NCBI GenBank assembly: GCA_026315105.1
Contig: CM048744.1
Coordinates: 905,181,094 to 905,245,093, forward strand
Direction of reading: 5' to 3'
Source of the DNA: Locusta migratoria
Lineage: Eukaryota > Arthropoda > Insecta > Orthoptera > Acrididae
Length of the DNA: 64,000 nucleotides
Every line of letters begins with the position of its first letter. Position 1 is the stretch's first letter. A model generated the notes under the pieces. The model was not told where the DNA came from and made no database searches. It saw only the letters and a list, made by a program, of their open reading frames with translations. The translations under genes were made by a program, and so were the position numbers. Below, piece after piece: positions 42,310 to 53,672 of this stretch.

Positions 42310-43690
42310 CAGGGGGAAGCAAATTGTTTCCAAGTGAAAGGCGGGTTTAGCCAGGATGTTGGGTTCCTCAGCCGACCGGATACCAGTTTGGACCTAGTGA
42401 ACGGGATGCAGCATGTGTCAGGGTTTCTCTAATGTGCTCGGAAACCGGAAACGCTTGGCTGAGCGAGAGCGGTTATTCCAGATTGCAACTGAAATACATT
42501 ATAGCCACAAACATTATTCTAAAAATCCATATAAAATCAGGGAATGATCAAACGGGCAAATATATGCATGGATTCAGGAGTCTTGGGAGAATCAAACGCC
42601 GTAATTACAATTTCAATATCCCAAATAAAAAGCCGACAAATTTCAGTACTATAATAATAATATTATAAGACTTATATTTACAATTATTGATACGTTGTGT
42701 TTATTAGTAAGAGATTGAGGAGCAAATGGGCAGTATTAAAAGAAGGACCATGTTATTTCCGTATTCTTTCAATAAACTTTGTGTTACTCTCTTGTTCTTC
42801 TTTTCATTAAGGTAGTAATATTCTTGTGTTAGAACATAGATTCCACCACAGAAAATATATGTTTGTTAAATGTAAACAATATTTGTAAGAGGTGGTCAAA
42901 GCATTTAATTCTGTAACATTCAAATGTATAGGAGCAGGGAGAGCACGCTTTTCGAACGTTTGGGAAGGGACTCGTAACTTGGACGTGGTGGTGAATGGTT
43001 GTGACGCTGGGCGGTCTGAAGCCGTTACGAACTTGTGATTTGAAGAGATAGACATGTGCGGACTTAAATTTATGCGACTGTGACTACAGAACTTAGTCTC
43101 TGCTTGAAAAGTGATAAAGTATGCACGGTAGTAGGGCTGTGGAACTGTGATAATTCAGCAATCGTGTACTCGTGTAATGGAAAACTGTTTTTTATAACAA
43201 ATACTTTTATCGCGGATTAACTTGGAACTGCAAAGTTCGATGGACTACTATAACTTATGAGTGATAATTTGGAACTTTTACTCTCGAGTGCGTGTGATAC
43301 TTATTGTACCTCTCATGAACAAGAATTGGGAAAATATTTAGTTATTTACCGATGTATAAAGTAGGATCACTTCCGCGTTTCATGTATTAAACTCCAGTTA
43401 TAAAGAATTACTTCGTGAGTGTATCACTTCTTTATCTTAAAATCCACTTTGTTGGTCATTCAGAGGTTTAATTTATGTTTGTTAAATATACTTTCGCGTC
43501 ATCCTATGAAGATTGATAGACTGTCTCAACTACAGATTAATTATTAATCTTGTTTAAACAGATTGGGTAGCTGTTCAGGGCATAGAAGCTGACATACATA
43601 ACTCACCCCTATGAACAGAGACAACGAGCCATAAACGTTTACTACCCTGAGTTATGTATTGCCCAAGTCTTTTTGGTGAGAACCGATAGG
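42310..43690. other. Anonymous DNA inside repeat A
   Basis: No open frames of note. It separates two blocks of dispersed repeat A and so is likely an insertion, but I found no termini. Confidence 0.4.
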
Positions 43691-44115
43691 AAGGTGACAA
43701 GTTGTAGAGAATTTTCACCTCTACAAGTTAGGTTATTCAGCTTTCGTGTCAGATGAACGGGTTGTTTGCAATTACAATTATATTAAAAATGGCTGTTTTT
43801 AGTGTTATAGTACTAACATGTATTTTGTACGAAATATTTGAAGATGGGAGGTTCTGGTGTTTGGTGGGCAACTATTATGTCTATAGAATTTGGTGCTGAT
43901 CGGTTGTACGGTGAGATCTAAAAAGTGGGAACACGTTACGGACAGACAGACGAAAAGTCAGACATCGTAAAATAACCGCTATTTATGCAAATATCTCTCA
44001 AACGATGCTAAATAATAAAAAAACATAAGAGATCAAAGTTGTAGAGAATTTTCACCTCTACAGACTCGTATATTCAGAATCTGTGTCAGATGAACGGTTG
44101 AGTCGTTATTTTTAT

Positions 44116-44770
44116 TTAAATTTCGAGCTGTCAAAAGGCGATCGCAAAGGCTCACTTGTAGTGTTACTACCGTAATCTCAAGTGGGCCAAAACTGTTAAG
44201 AAATGGAAAAAACTGTTAAGAAGGGGAATGACTACATAGCATCTTACTGTATTTACTAAGTTAAATGAAGCTATTAAATTTCGACAGAATCTACAAAAAT
44301 TTCAAGGCGAGTAAACTTAACGAAATTAATATTCAACAATGTTGCGGCATTAACTCCGTACAGACATATCGTGCTTAGTGCAGAATTGAATAATTCAAAT
44401 AATTCTCCATTCTTTCCAGTACCTGCTTGAAACTACATCAACTGTTTTCTCGGAACAGACTAACAGAGTGGTTATTCGCACAGCGTGACTACAGTCTAAC
44501 ATAGCAGTCGCGACACTCGCTGGTGTAAAATGTTACTGCCTGACAGCAGGGCGACACAAGCGCTGCAAGCGGTGAGCAAGGGAGTCGCCTGTTATCGCCA
44601 TATACATAGTATGGATAACACTTTTTAGCACCCTCTTCTACGTAATTCACGATATGATTGTTTCATTTTAGACTCAAGGGCGTTCTGATATCTAACGGAA
44701 AGGATTAAGCTAAAAATAAACAGAAGTGGAACTAAAACATATGAATGAAATGACGAAACCTGGTACCTAC
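44116..44770. other. Anonymous DNA
   Basis: Runs up to the hAT left target duplication GTACCTAC at 44763-44770. No gene or repeat boundary seen. Confidence 0.4.
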
Positions 44771-44849
44771 TAGAGGTCTGCACCTCGCTCGGTTGCTCGC
44801 TCGAATCGCTTGATACATGTCGTTCTATGACAGTCCGACAGGTGTCGGT

Positions 44850-45955
44850 ACTGCAGCTTGCGGCAAGGCGTGTGGCTGCGCTCGGCTTCCTCCGCGCTCG
44901 TTCGAGCGGCGCACGCTCGACCGGCCCGACCGTCCACACTGCCCGCCAAAGACCTGCCCCAAAGACCTTGTAAAAATAACTAGACTGCCTGACGGCGCTG
45001 CTGTCGCGGGATAATTTGAACCTTCGCCCGGCCGCCATAGTAGTGGCAAGCGACACATAAATACGAGTGGTATTAGTAGGTAAATCGTGTATTAAATAGC
45101 TACTGCGGGGTACATACACAATTGATAGTCACGTCTGTACTTTTTGACTATCGGAGTGTACATGAAGCACAATGTTGAAGAGCTTCTCAGCGTTTAAATA
45201 CATAAATCAATTTAAAGGAATAAAAAGATCGAATAATGTATTCCCATTTATATTTCTCAGGAATACAAGTAGCCCTGCTACTTGCGTTCAGAGATAGTCA
45301 CTCTTGCTTAACAGACTGTTAGTCAACACAATATAGGATTGAATGAAATAAAGAACAGGCTTTTATAATACTGGTAGCTCTTAAAAAGGAGCAACTTCAG
45401 GCAGTACTAGTGGACAGGAAGTTCACAAAGTTTCATTTTATGATTGTGTAAAATAACTATTGGGGTCACGAAATTAGTTGCCTCACTGCAGTTCGAATTT
45501 TTGTTTATGAAATTAATATTAGCAACTTGTAACGCAGAATTGAAAAGTAATCTGCTTTACATGTAGGTATAACAACTGAAAGGGGTTTGCAGACCTGTGT
45601 ATAGATCCATATATGAACTGCACATAGCCACAGTGGATGCACATTGTGAAGTTCAACCCTGTGATGATAGTTGCTGACTTTTATGCAGTTCACTCTGCTA
45701 TAAGGTATTTAGCTTACAGCAATAAAAAAGGTAATTTTCTTGCTAGATATCCTATTGCTATTGTTAGGTGCCTTAGTTAAGAAAAAGTTATGGCATACTT
45801 CATGGAGAATACAGTATTAAAAGCAGAGACGTAAAGTGTGAAACTCTTCCGAAATTGATGTTTGTACAAAAGTTTCACAATCGTGGAATATACTGAGAAA
45901 GTGCCAAAAAATCGTGTCTGACGTTAAATTCTGTTCATATGCTTCTCTTAGAACG

Positions 45956-45987
<32 letters not shown>

Positions 45988-46291
45988 ACATGTTATAGTT
46001 CGGTTTCGTTATGAAGAAGAAACGCTGTTGGCCAATTTCTACACCGTATGTGTAATAAATTTACACACAACCGATAGTTGCTGTATATTCAAGGAGTCTG
46101 AAGCTGTTTTGTAGTTATATATTTCAATTAGACATAGCTTTCGCGACTTAAGTCAAATGAATACTCTCTCTAATCAAAAGAATTTTACGCACATTTAAAG
46201 TTCGCGCGGAAGTTTGCCACCACAATGGCCGCCGAGACGCTCTTCAATTTGTCCGCTGTTCGCAGTCGGCCGCTTACGGGATTGTGGGGGC
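44850..46291. other. hAT interior, decayed
   Basis: GC-rich and GCTCG-rich subterminal DNA to about 45060, then AT-rich sequence with a 29-base A run at 45957-45985. A 164-codon minus-strand frame at 44625-45119 crosses the hAT boundary and is not a gene. The N-terminal half of the transposase should lie here or beyond the LINE, but I could not recognise it. Confidence 0.45.
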
Positions 46292-46570
46292 TTTTTTTTT
46301 TTTTTTTTTTTTTTTTTTGTCACGTGGTGCCGCAAGACTGACTCCCTTTGGGAGTTTTTTCTTGGTGTGTGAAAGGTAAGCATAGGAATGCCGCTTTATT
46401 TATTATTTAATTGCACTTTGAGAGGAAACTGGGGCGCACTTTGGGTCCTTAGTTCCTCAATGGGGATGATTTATTGCATTTCTCATGTGGTGGCTTGTAG
46501 GCTTTATGTGACATATTGTTAGTTCATTGTGTTTCGGAGACCGATGGTGTGATGTTTAAAGCGTATATTG

Positions 46571-49290
46571 TCAAGGTGGGTGCCAGCGTTCTAGTGAACG
46601 GGATACCTTATATTTATGCCAACGTTGCGGGCGTATTGTTCCCACCAGGCGGAGTTGTTGTACTTCATCCCGAAGTAAGTCGACCTTAGCAAATAGTTTG
46701 GTGGCATAGTCTTCAATCTTATCCTTCAGATAGTGCTCTTGTAGAGTAGCATTAATTTCTCTTGTCCTCGTCCATCTGGGCGCTCCTAATGTCCATCGGA
46801 GGCATCTATTTTGTATCGGTTGGAGAGACTTGATATTTGTATCGCAAGTGACACCCCATGCTGCACAGCCGTAGAGGAGCTTTGGTTGTACCGTCGACCG
46901 ATACAGCTGGTATTTCGTCTTCGCGTTGAGGTTTTTACTCGTGAAGAACAGGATTAGCGCGTTCACCATCTTCAGCTTGTCCTTTTTGCGTTGTTGGGCG
47001 TGCAAGGTGAAGGTCAAGGACTTGTCTAACGTTATACCCAAATATTTTGTAGATGTCGACCACGGGATCGGCTGCCCCATGACCCTCAATGGGAAGCGGA
47101 GAATCGGCAGTCTCTGTTTGGTGAATAACACGGCTGCAGTCTTCGTTGGGTTGATGGAGATCTTGTTAAATAGTGCCCATTCTTCCATGGCATCTATCTG
47201 CTGTTGTGCTCTGGCGAGTACCTGATCAGTGTTGCGGCCAGATGTGATAAAAGCTGTGTCGTCCGCATACAGGCTGCAGGTAACCAATGGGATCGTCGGT
47301 AGGTCATTTATGTACAGGTTGAACAGCAGGGGCGATATTATCGACTCTTGTGGAATTCCTGCCTCTGGAGTCTTCACCGATGATCGTTTCCCGTCCACTG
47401 TCACATAGAAGTTCCTACCCTGTAGGAAACTATCCACGATTTTTATATAGGAATCCGGGAGTGGGGTCTGATAATAGAGCTTAGCGATCAGATTATCTCG
47501 CCACACTTTGTCATACGCCTTTTCAATATCAAAAAAGACGCCGACTGTAGACTGGCGTCGGTTGAAGCGGTGGCGGATATGCTCTGTGATCCTGATAAGT
47601 TGTAATTCGGCAGACATCTTCTGCTGAAAACCGAATTGCTCTGGACGAATTACGCCATGTTCACGGAGGCAGCTTGTCATCCTGTGTAGTAGCACTCGTT
47701 CGAAGATTTTTCCCAGAGTCGGGAGCAAAGTGATGGGCCTATGGTTGCTCGGTATCGCCAAATCTCGTCCAGGCTTGGGGATGGGGATGACCTTCCCTGT
47801 TTTCCAAGCTGTCGGAAAGTACGCCTGCAGCAAGCAGCCATTAATGATGCGGGTTAGCAGCACGACCGCCTTCCCTTCCGTGGTAGGTGGCGAAGCCCGG
47901 TATTGGTGATTTTGTCGGTCCCCGGCGCTGAGTTTGTGGTATTCCTAATGATTTTAGCAACCTCCCTCGGCGTTGTGAGAGCTGGTTGCTCCCGTATAGG
48001 TGTTCGTCTGAACCGTTCAGCGAATTCTCGGATGACATCTTCATCTACCCGAAGTCGCTCACGGATGTCCTGTTGGTCAAGATCTGGAGTTGCCATCTGC
48101 TGTACATAGGAGTCCGCAAAGAGTTCTGCTTGTTGGAGCGCATCATATATGAGGCCATTCGGTCCAATGATGGCTCGTTTTGCAGGTGTTTGGTTTCGCA
48201 GCCTCTTCACTAGCTTCCATTCGTCCCGAGTTTGGAGCACAAACTGGTTCATTGTGGTCTCCCACGTGTCCTGACGCCATTCGACCACACGTTTGCGTAA
48301 TTCGTGCGTGAGTCGGATCATTTCGCGTCTGTCTGCTGGATCCCTATACAGCATCCACCTTTTACGCGCCCTGTTCCTTTCGGTCTTCAATTCTTGGAGA
48401 TGACGTGGGAATGCATCAAACTGTGGGTCCAGCAGCACTGTGACGGTCGCAACTCTTCGATGGGCTTGTTGGATCTTCGCAGTCAACATCTCTACTGCTG
48501 CGTCAATGTCTGCTGTTGAGTTGATCGGCAATGTTGGCCGAATATTGTTATTCAGGTATGTCGTGAAATGGTCCCAGTCAACATCTGTGCGACTTATTGG
48601 TGGGAGTAACAGTCCTCCTCGGCTTATGATTCCCACCACTGGGAGGTGGTCGGACGATAGATCGTGAATTGTGCGTACTTGCACATTGGGATCAATTCCT
48701 TTGGTAAGTGCTATGTCTAGGACATCATCCGTCTGTCCACGGAAGTAGCTGATCCTTGTAGGATGCAGTGGTCCATGAACGATACAGTTGAGGTCTTCTT
48801 GCAGGTCAAAAAGGACGAGACCCTTTTGGTTATTTTTCCTCGAATTCCAGGACGAGTGTTTTGCGTTGAGGTCACCCGCTAGTAAAATCTTTGGATATCT
48901 GTCAAAGATAGTCAGCAGATCTTCTCTAATTAATGGGCGATCTGGGCTGATGTATGCTGCCACCAGAGTTACAGTTCCCACCGCCGTGTAGATCGTTATG
49001 GCTGTAGCCTCCATGGTTCGTAGTGGCGGCAAGGTTTCCAAATTATGTCGAATATTGTTACGAACAAAGATTGCGGTTCCCCCGCCGGATCTGTCCAATC
49101 TGTCCGTTCTGTATGTTTGCATGTTTCGCAGACGAAAGGAGATCTTGTCCGTTAGTTTAGTTTCTGTAACCATCGCCACGTCGATCCTGAATCTAGAAAT
49201 AAAATCGTTCAGTTCCGTCTTTTTTCGCCGGATTCCGTTTGCGTTCCAATTCAGGAAACGGAGGTGTCGTGTCGGAGGCCGTTGGTCCAT
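46571..49290 (-). pseudogene. Jockey-type ORF2: endonuclease-reverse transcriptase, one frameshift
   Basis: Two frames overlap at 47854-47863. The first (49290-47854) carries the endonuclease: LNWNANGI, VTETKL, GDLNAKHSSWNS, DVLDIAL and SSDHLPV. The second (47863-46571) carries the reverse transcriptase: GKVIPIPKPGRDL, RPITLLPTLGKIFERVL, FFDIEKAYDKVW, GIPQESIISPLLFNLYINDL and SLYADDTAFITS. The break is a probable 1-base deletion near 47870-47878, just after GTDKITNTGLRHLP; restoring one base would give about 900 codons, the usual length. GIPQES has E for the usual G. The start ATG at 49290 directly follows the ORF1 stop. Confidence 0.92.
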
Positions 49291-51057
49291 TTACGGCGCC
49301 ACAAACGCTTTGATTATGCCTTCCACAAGGCTGAGGAAGGAGGTGATTTTTTGCTGCAGGGATGTGAGTAATGTTGCAATATCAGTAAGTGCTTGTGAGA
49401 ATGGCTGCATGATATTCTGTGATGTCAAGTGGCTGGCAGCAGCTCGCGGGCTTGTAGACGTCTCGTCACGATTATGTAAGGCATCTGCGTACGACCGTGC
49501 TGTTCGGCGCGCTCTCGGAGGTTGCGGCGTAGAGCTGAAGTCAGTGATCGATTGTGGTGTTGCTTGTGGTTGAGCTTGATCCTCTGTGTGGGGAGCAGTA
49601 TTTGGTTGAGCAAACACTAACTTCGGTTGGCTTTGTGGCTGCGTTGGTCGTCGTGATTTTGGCCTTCTGCTTCGGTTTTTTCGCAGCAGCTCTTGATATT
49701 TTTCGCAGCCGCGCCACGAGGCCGGGTGATCGCCGTCACAGTTTGCACATTTTGCTTTTCCTATGCGAGGGTGCGTGCAGTCTTTGGACGCGTGGAATCC
49801 TGCGCAGCGCACACATCGTGATGGTAGCGAGCAGTAGTTTGCAGTATGTTCGAACTTTTGACAGCGTTTGCATTGCAACGGTCCCTCGCGGCTTCTGTAA
49901 GATTCTATCCGCACCCGAGTGTACAATAGGTATTGGATTCCGTAGATCCTGTCGTTATCTTTAGATTTCGGCAGATTAACGACGAACACTGGCTTCGGTA
50001 TCAACTCGTTCGTCTCTTCGTTTCGTCCCTTGTATTGATGAACTTTTGCTTGTGTGAAGCCCTTCTCGTGGAGTGCTCGTGTCACTTCGACTACTGGAAC
50101 TGATGCAGGAAGTCGCTTAATCACCACTTTCAACTCTCGTGCTTCTGGTGCCTGGTGAGTGAAGAGCGGAATTTGATACTGCTGAAAAAATTTGATCGCT
50201 CTCTGATGATCTTCGTGAGACTCCAAATGGTATTTGATTCGATCACCTTGATAGATCGCCTTAATCGATCCCCGAAGGTGCTCTTTCAGTGTGTTGTTAA
50301 GGTGGACGTAGTTTTCAGTATAGTAGATGGTGATTGGCGGCACTTTCCGCTGAGCTGCAGCTGGTGCAGTAGTTTCTTGTTGCGCAGTGGGAGCTGTCAC
50401 CTCTTCCGCTGCTGCATCTCCTTGCGCCGATGTAGACGTGTCAATCGGTGTGTAGCGGTTGTGCGTCTCGACCTCCGCCTTCCTTTTCCGTGGATTTTCC
50501 TCCGCCGGGGGAAGTTTTGGGTGACGGCGTTTATATTTCACTGTCACAAAGTCTCCTTCTGTCGTGGTGTCTTCGTGTCCCGTTTCCTCCATCTCCTCCT
50601 CACTTTGAGAAGATAGGGAGATATCGTCAGTTTCGTGGTGTTCCATTACAAAGTCTTCGGTGTGTCGGTTATCCGCCAAGTCGTCGGGTTGCGGAGGAGA
50701 AGTGGTTAGCGCGGTCTGTAACTGCGCCAAGTGCTGTACTGCAGCGCTCAGGCACTGCTGTAGTTGAACGTTGTCGACGTTTGCGCCGTCCCGCACGCCG
50801 CGGCGCGCCGCTGGTGCTGTCCGCTCGTTGTCCGGTGTCGGTGCCAGAGTCGTCGTCCTCGTGGGTCCTTCCTGCATAGCCGTGGTCGTCGTAAACGGAG
50901 GGGCCGGTGGGGCCGGCGGCGGGGCACGCCCCGTCGGCCGGCGACCGGCCCCATCCTGCGCGGCCGAGCCAGCTGTCCCGGCCGCGCTAGCTGCGCGTTC
51001 TGCACTCTCCGACATCGCGCACTCAACTCTTGTGGGGGCTTGCTGCCCGCTAGCCAC
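49291..51057 (-). CDS. Jockey-type ORF1: gag-like RNA-binding protein
   Basis: An intact 588-codon frame. The N-terminal ~170 residues are Ala/Thr/Pro-rich, then acidic; a basic stretch KYKRRHPKL precedes a conserved central domain (residues ~240-390). Three zinc knuckles follow: C396-C399-H404-C409, C415-C418-H422-C427 and C437-C440-H444-C451, spaced as in Jockey and I-type gag proteins. A Gln/Ser/Pro-rich tail ends in a hydrophobic helix (ITSFLSLVEGIIKAF). The stop TAA is directly followed by the ORF2 ATG (TAAATG), suggesting reinitiation or termination-coupled translation. Other Met codons near the start (residue 15) are possible starts. Confidence 0.92.
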   Translation of the reverse strand: MASGQQAPTRVECAMSESAERAASAAGTAGSAAQDGAGRRPTGRAPPPAPPAPPFTTTTAMQEGPTRTTTLAPTPDNERTAPAARRGVRDGANVDNVQLQQCLSAAVQHLAQLQTALTTSPPQPDDLADNRHTEDFVMEHHETDDISLSSQSEEEMEETGHEDTTTEGDFVTVKYKRRHPKLPPAEENPRKRKAEVETHNRYTPIDTSTSAQGDAAAEEVTAPTAQQETTAPAAAQRKVPPITIYYTENYVHLNNTLKEHLRGSIKAIYQGDRIKYHLESHEDHQRAIKFFQQYQIPLFTHQAPEARELKVVIKRLPASVPVVEVTRALHEKGFTQAKVHQYKGRNEETNELIPKPVFVVNLPKSKDNDRIYGIQYLLYTRVRIESYRSREGPLQCKRCQKFEHTANYCSLPSRCVRCAGFHASKDCTHPRIGKAKCANCDGDHPASWRGCEKYQELLRKNRSRRPKSRRPTQPQSQPKLVFAQPNTAPHTEDQAQPQATPQSITDFSSTPQPPRARRTARSYADALHNRDETSTSPRAAASHLTSQNIMQPFSQALTDIATLLTSLQQKITSFLSLVEGIIKAFVAP

Positions 51058-51115
51058 TCGGTCGCCACCGCAGCGCCACTCGAGTCCAAGGCGAGTGTCG
51101 GGAGCAAACTAGACG

Positions 51116-51860
51116 CTACAGAATAAGTACTGACTGCGAAATAAGGAATTGTTTCCTTTCCCGGGTGCTTCGAAAGCTAGTTGAACTAGCTATTCAGTTT
51201 CGCATTTTGTACTTTACCATACAAGTTATTATACGTGATTAACGTAAAGTTTCTGTGCTAAGATCATTTACTAAATGAGTTTTCCATGATCTTTTTCACT
51301 TTCTTGTTCCCATTTCGTGAACTGTTAGTTCCTGTTTAGTGGAAGGTGTTACTTTCCGTCTTAACGAGCAAATGATTGTATTTTATATCCATTCCTATTA
51401 TCACTCTCAAGTCCTGGAATACTTTGCCCGTCTTTTATATTAATATTAAATACACGATATTGATGCACACCTGTCAGGTTACTTTTGTGCATCTCTCTCT
51501 CTCTCTCTCTCTCTCTGCTGCACCCCGTTAATCCCGTGGCATTTTGGTACTGTGCGTGGTTGCTGCCCCTCTACCTTTCTCGAGTGACTCCTTAACGGGA
51601 ATTTTTCCAATTGCAACATTCATATATTCCCCACTGCCACCGTCGTCTTTCTTATCTAAATAATGAAGAACGCATGCAAGCTTTCGTACAATATATAGGA
51701 TCCGCGCTTTCTTCCGTCGTCAGTGTCATATGCCGGTTTAATCCTCATATTTCCTGTATCTGTTTTAAATCCTCTTATTCCAACTGTTCACTTTACACAG
51801 CTGTACGAATTTATGGTGCACTTGCTGTTTCAGTGACATCTGTGTTATATTTATTTAGGA
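51116..51860. other. hAT interior, no clear frame
   Basis: AT-rich, with a (CT)n run at 51496-51516. A plus frame at 51611-51868 contains NNEERMQAFVQYIGSAL, which might be a diverged piece of hAT transposase, but I cannot support it. Confidence 0.4.
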
Positions 51861-52141
51861 CCGTCTGAAGAATGTCACCGGGGTGCACCAGCCAAAAGAA
51901 TGAAGTGCAAGTTTTTGGAATGGCTGGACTGTGAAATGCGCGAGGCGCAATCCACCAATGAAGTGGACCTTTATTTAGTACGAATTGATAGTGATGACGA
52001 CGATCTGCTTGAGTGGTAGAAACGCAACAGTACTCTCTTTCCTAAGATAGCTGTATTGGCAAACAGTATTTTGTGTTCCAGCCAACAATGCACCTAGTGA
52101 ACGCGTTTTCAGTGCGGCAGGGAGCCTGTTCTCCGATGGAA

Positions 52142-52539
52142 ATGAGCGTATGGCTTACTTGGCCGGGAGGTCCCTTGCAGGATTGTTCGGCCGCCTTAGT
52201 GTAAGTCTTTTTAGTTGACGCCGCGTGGGCGACATACGTGCCAATGGTAATGAGATGATGAATCGGGAATCGCACCCGCCGGCCGCGGTGGCCGAGGAGA
52301 CTGAGGCGCTCCAGTCACGGTTTGCAAGGCCACTACGGTCGGGGGTTCGAATCCCCCCTCGGTCATGGATATTTGTGCCGTCCTTAGTATTAGCTAGTAC
52401 ATAAGTAGTTTGTAAGTTTAGGGACTGATGACCCCGTAGTTAAGTCCCATAGACTCTATAAACATTTGAACATTTTTGAATCGCACCCGGGCCTCGTGCA
52501 TGGTGGTCAGCGACGCTTCCACTGAGCTACGGAGGCGGA
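52142..52539 (-). mobile_element. tRNA SINE inserted in the hAT transposase
   Basis: Minus strand head GTCCGCCTCCGTAGCTCAGT (A box TAGCTCAGTGGAAGCG) with B box GGGTGCGATTC, and a body ending CGCTCATT. Without the nested SINE it is about 187 bp. The target duplication is CCTGTTCTCCGATGGAA at 52125-52141 and CCTGTTCTCTGATAGAA at 52540-52556 (two mismatches). Confidence 0.88.
52279..52477 (+). mobile_element. Leu-type SINE inserted in the B box of another SINE
   Basis: Full length from CCGGCCGCGGTGGCCGAGGA to ACATTTGAACATTTTT. A perfect 12 bp target duplication GAATCGCACCCG at 52267-52278 and 52478-52489; that target is the complement of the host SINE's B box. It is the youngest layer of this stack. 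Confidence 0.95.
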
Positions 52540-52919
52540 CCTGTTCTCTGATAGAAGAACTCGACTCGATCTACAACGTGTAATTGCAATTACAGTGCCA
52601 CTAACGAATAGTTTGGGGATAATGTTACTTTTCGATGTATACTTTGTTGTACTGTAATTTTCACTTTTGTACATTGCAATAAAAACGTTCTTCGTTCCGT
52701 AGTTTCACTTTAGATCCTTTACATTACTGCCAGATGTTGCAGTTGGTAAAAACTACCTTTTTGTCTCCTTTGCGCAATAATGGTATTGCGGTTACATGCT
52801 GCTGTACAGGAATACACGTCTACAGCATAACTGATTTTAGTTCCTTTAGTTAGTGGGACTGCGTCAGACGCAACAGCAGCCCACACCTCAAAGCCACAGA
52901 GCCACTGCCGTAGCGACTG

Positions 52920-53672
52920 ACAAGGAAACCTACCCAAGTGTCACCCTCCGATTTTTATGAAATTTGGATTTGTTATAATATATGAAAAACTGTGGGACCC
53001 GTATTTTTTAATTTTTTAATTCATTTTTAAGCGGTGGAAAAACATATTTAAGGGGTGAAATGGTCCCTCTAAAATTGGGGCTAAAATAAAAAATCGTGAT
53101 AACTTAGAGATTAATGAAGCGATTTGAATTATGTTTTGGTATGAAAGTATCTTTTGATAAAAGATCGGCCTAGGTAAATTGCAGGGGGAGTGACATAATG
53201 TTTATAATGTTTGTACAGCTTAAGGGACTTAACTACGGGGTCATCAGTCCCTAAACTTACAAACTATTTATGAACTACTTACGAACTAGGACGGCACAAA
53301 TATCCATGCCCGAGGGGGGATTCGAACCCCCGACCGTAGTGGGGGAGTGACAATTAGGGAGGCAACTACCCCTAAAGTGACCAATTTTTTGTGCTCAAAA
53401 AAATTGTTTTGATTTAATCGAAGTTGATTCTATGAAATTTGTCTTTTATCAAAAGATAAGTCATACCAAAAATCATTAAAATCGCTTCACTTATCTCTAA
53501 CTTATTGCCATTTTTCTATTTTAGCCCCAATTTTGGAGGAACCGATTCACCCCTTAAATATGTTTTTTCCGCCACTAAAAAAAGTTACATGTTCCATAGT
53601 TTTTCATGAATTATAAAATATGCAGATTACATAAAAATCGGAGAGTGACACTTGGGTAGGTTTCCTTGTTAG
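52920..53672. repeat. Inverted-repeat element (MITE-like) with nested SINE
   Basis: Left end ACAAGGAAACCTACCCAAGT and the same sequence inverted at the right end (53672). The arms match through GTGTCAC.CTCCGATTTTTAT, ACATATTTAAGGGGTGAA and ATTTTAG/TAGCCCCAATTTT to about 250-270 bp each side, with a SINE between them. The ACAAGGAAA terminus resembles that of the TIR element at 19341. No coding capacity. Confidence 0.85.
53196..53340 (-). mobile_element. Leu-type SINE, 5'-truncated, nested in MITE
   Basis: Minus strand from ACTACGGTCGGGGGTTCGAA to the tail end ACATTATAAACAT. Perfect 12 bp target duplication GGGGGAGTGACA at 53184-53195 and 53341-53352. Confidence 0.92.

Larger units (their letters stand above)
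39796..44115. repeat. Dispersed repeat A, copy 2, broken by insertions
   Basis: Homologous blocks in the same order as 8598-9235 occur at 39796-39870, 41690-41760, 41995-42310 and 43690-44115. The spacers are a Cys-like SINE (39933-40255), about 1.4 kb of unknown sequence (40268-41690) and about 1.4 kb (42310-43690). The last block contains the segment GTAGAGAATTTTCACCTCTA twice (about 43705 and 44042). Confidence 0.55.
46292..51115 (-). mobile_element. Near-complete Jockey-type LINE
   Basis: Minus-strand non-LTR retrotransposon: 5' region (51058-51115), ORF1 with three zinc knuckles, ORF2 with endonuclease and reverse transcriptase, a ~250 nt 3' UTR and a 27-base A tail seen as T at 46292-46318. 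I could not find a convincing target duplication, so both outer edges carry some uncertainty. The one clear lesion is a frameshift in ORF2. The YADDTAF box, the ORF1 knuckle array and the gene order point to the Jockey clade. Confidence 0.85.
51861..52600 (+). pseudogene. hAT transposase C-terminal dimerisation domain, broken
   Basis: Plus-strand frames read KFLEWLDCEMREA, then EVDLYLVRI and LLEW followed by a TAG in place of the second Trp of the conserved WW, KRNSTLFPKIAVLAN, and after a frameshift VPANNAPSERVFSAAGSLFS (about 52075-52135). That is the P...APSERVFS.AG signature of hAT family C termini. The frame resumes after the SINE at 52142-52539 as RRTRLDLQRV and then stops. It matches the host element's boundaries and orientation. 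Confidence 0.88.

Noticed and set aside
44625..45119. A 164-codon minus-strand frame
   Set aside because: It crosses the hAT boundary and target duplication at 44771, and its composition follows the GCTCG-rich subterminal repeats.
49554..49964. Long plus-strand frames opposite the Jockey ORF1 and the L1/Tx1 ORF1 (for example 35418-35867)
   Set aside because: They are antisense shadows of clear LINE ORFs and show no domain of their own.
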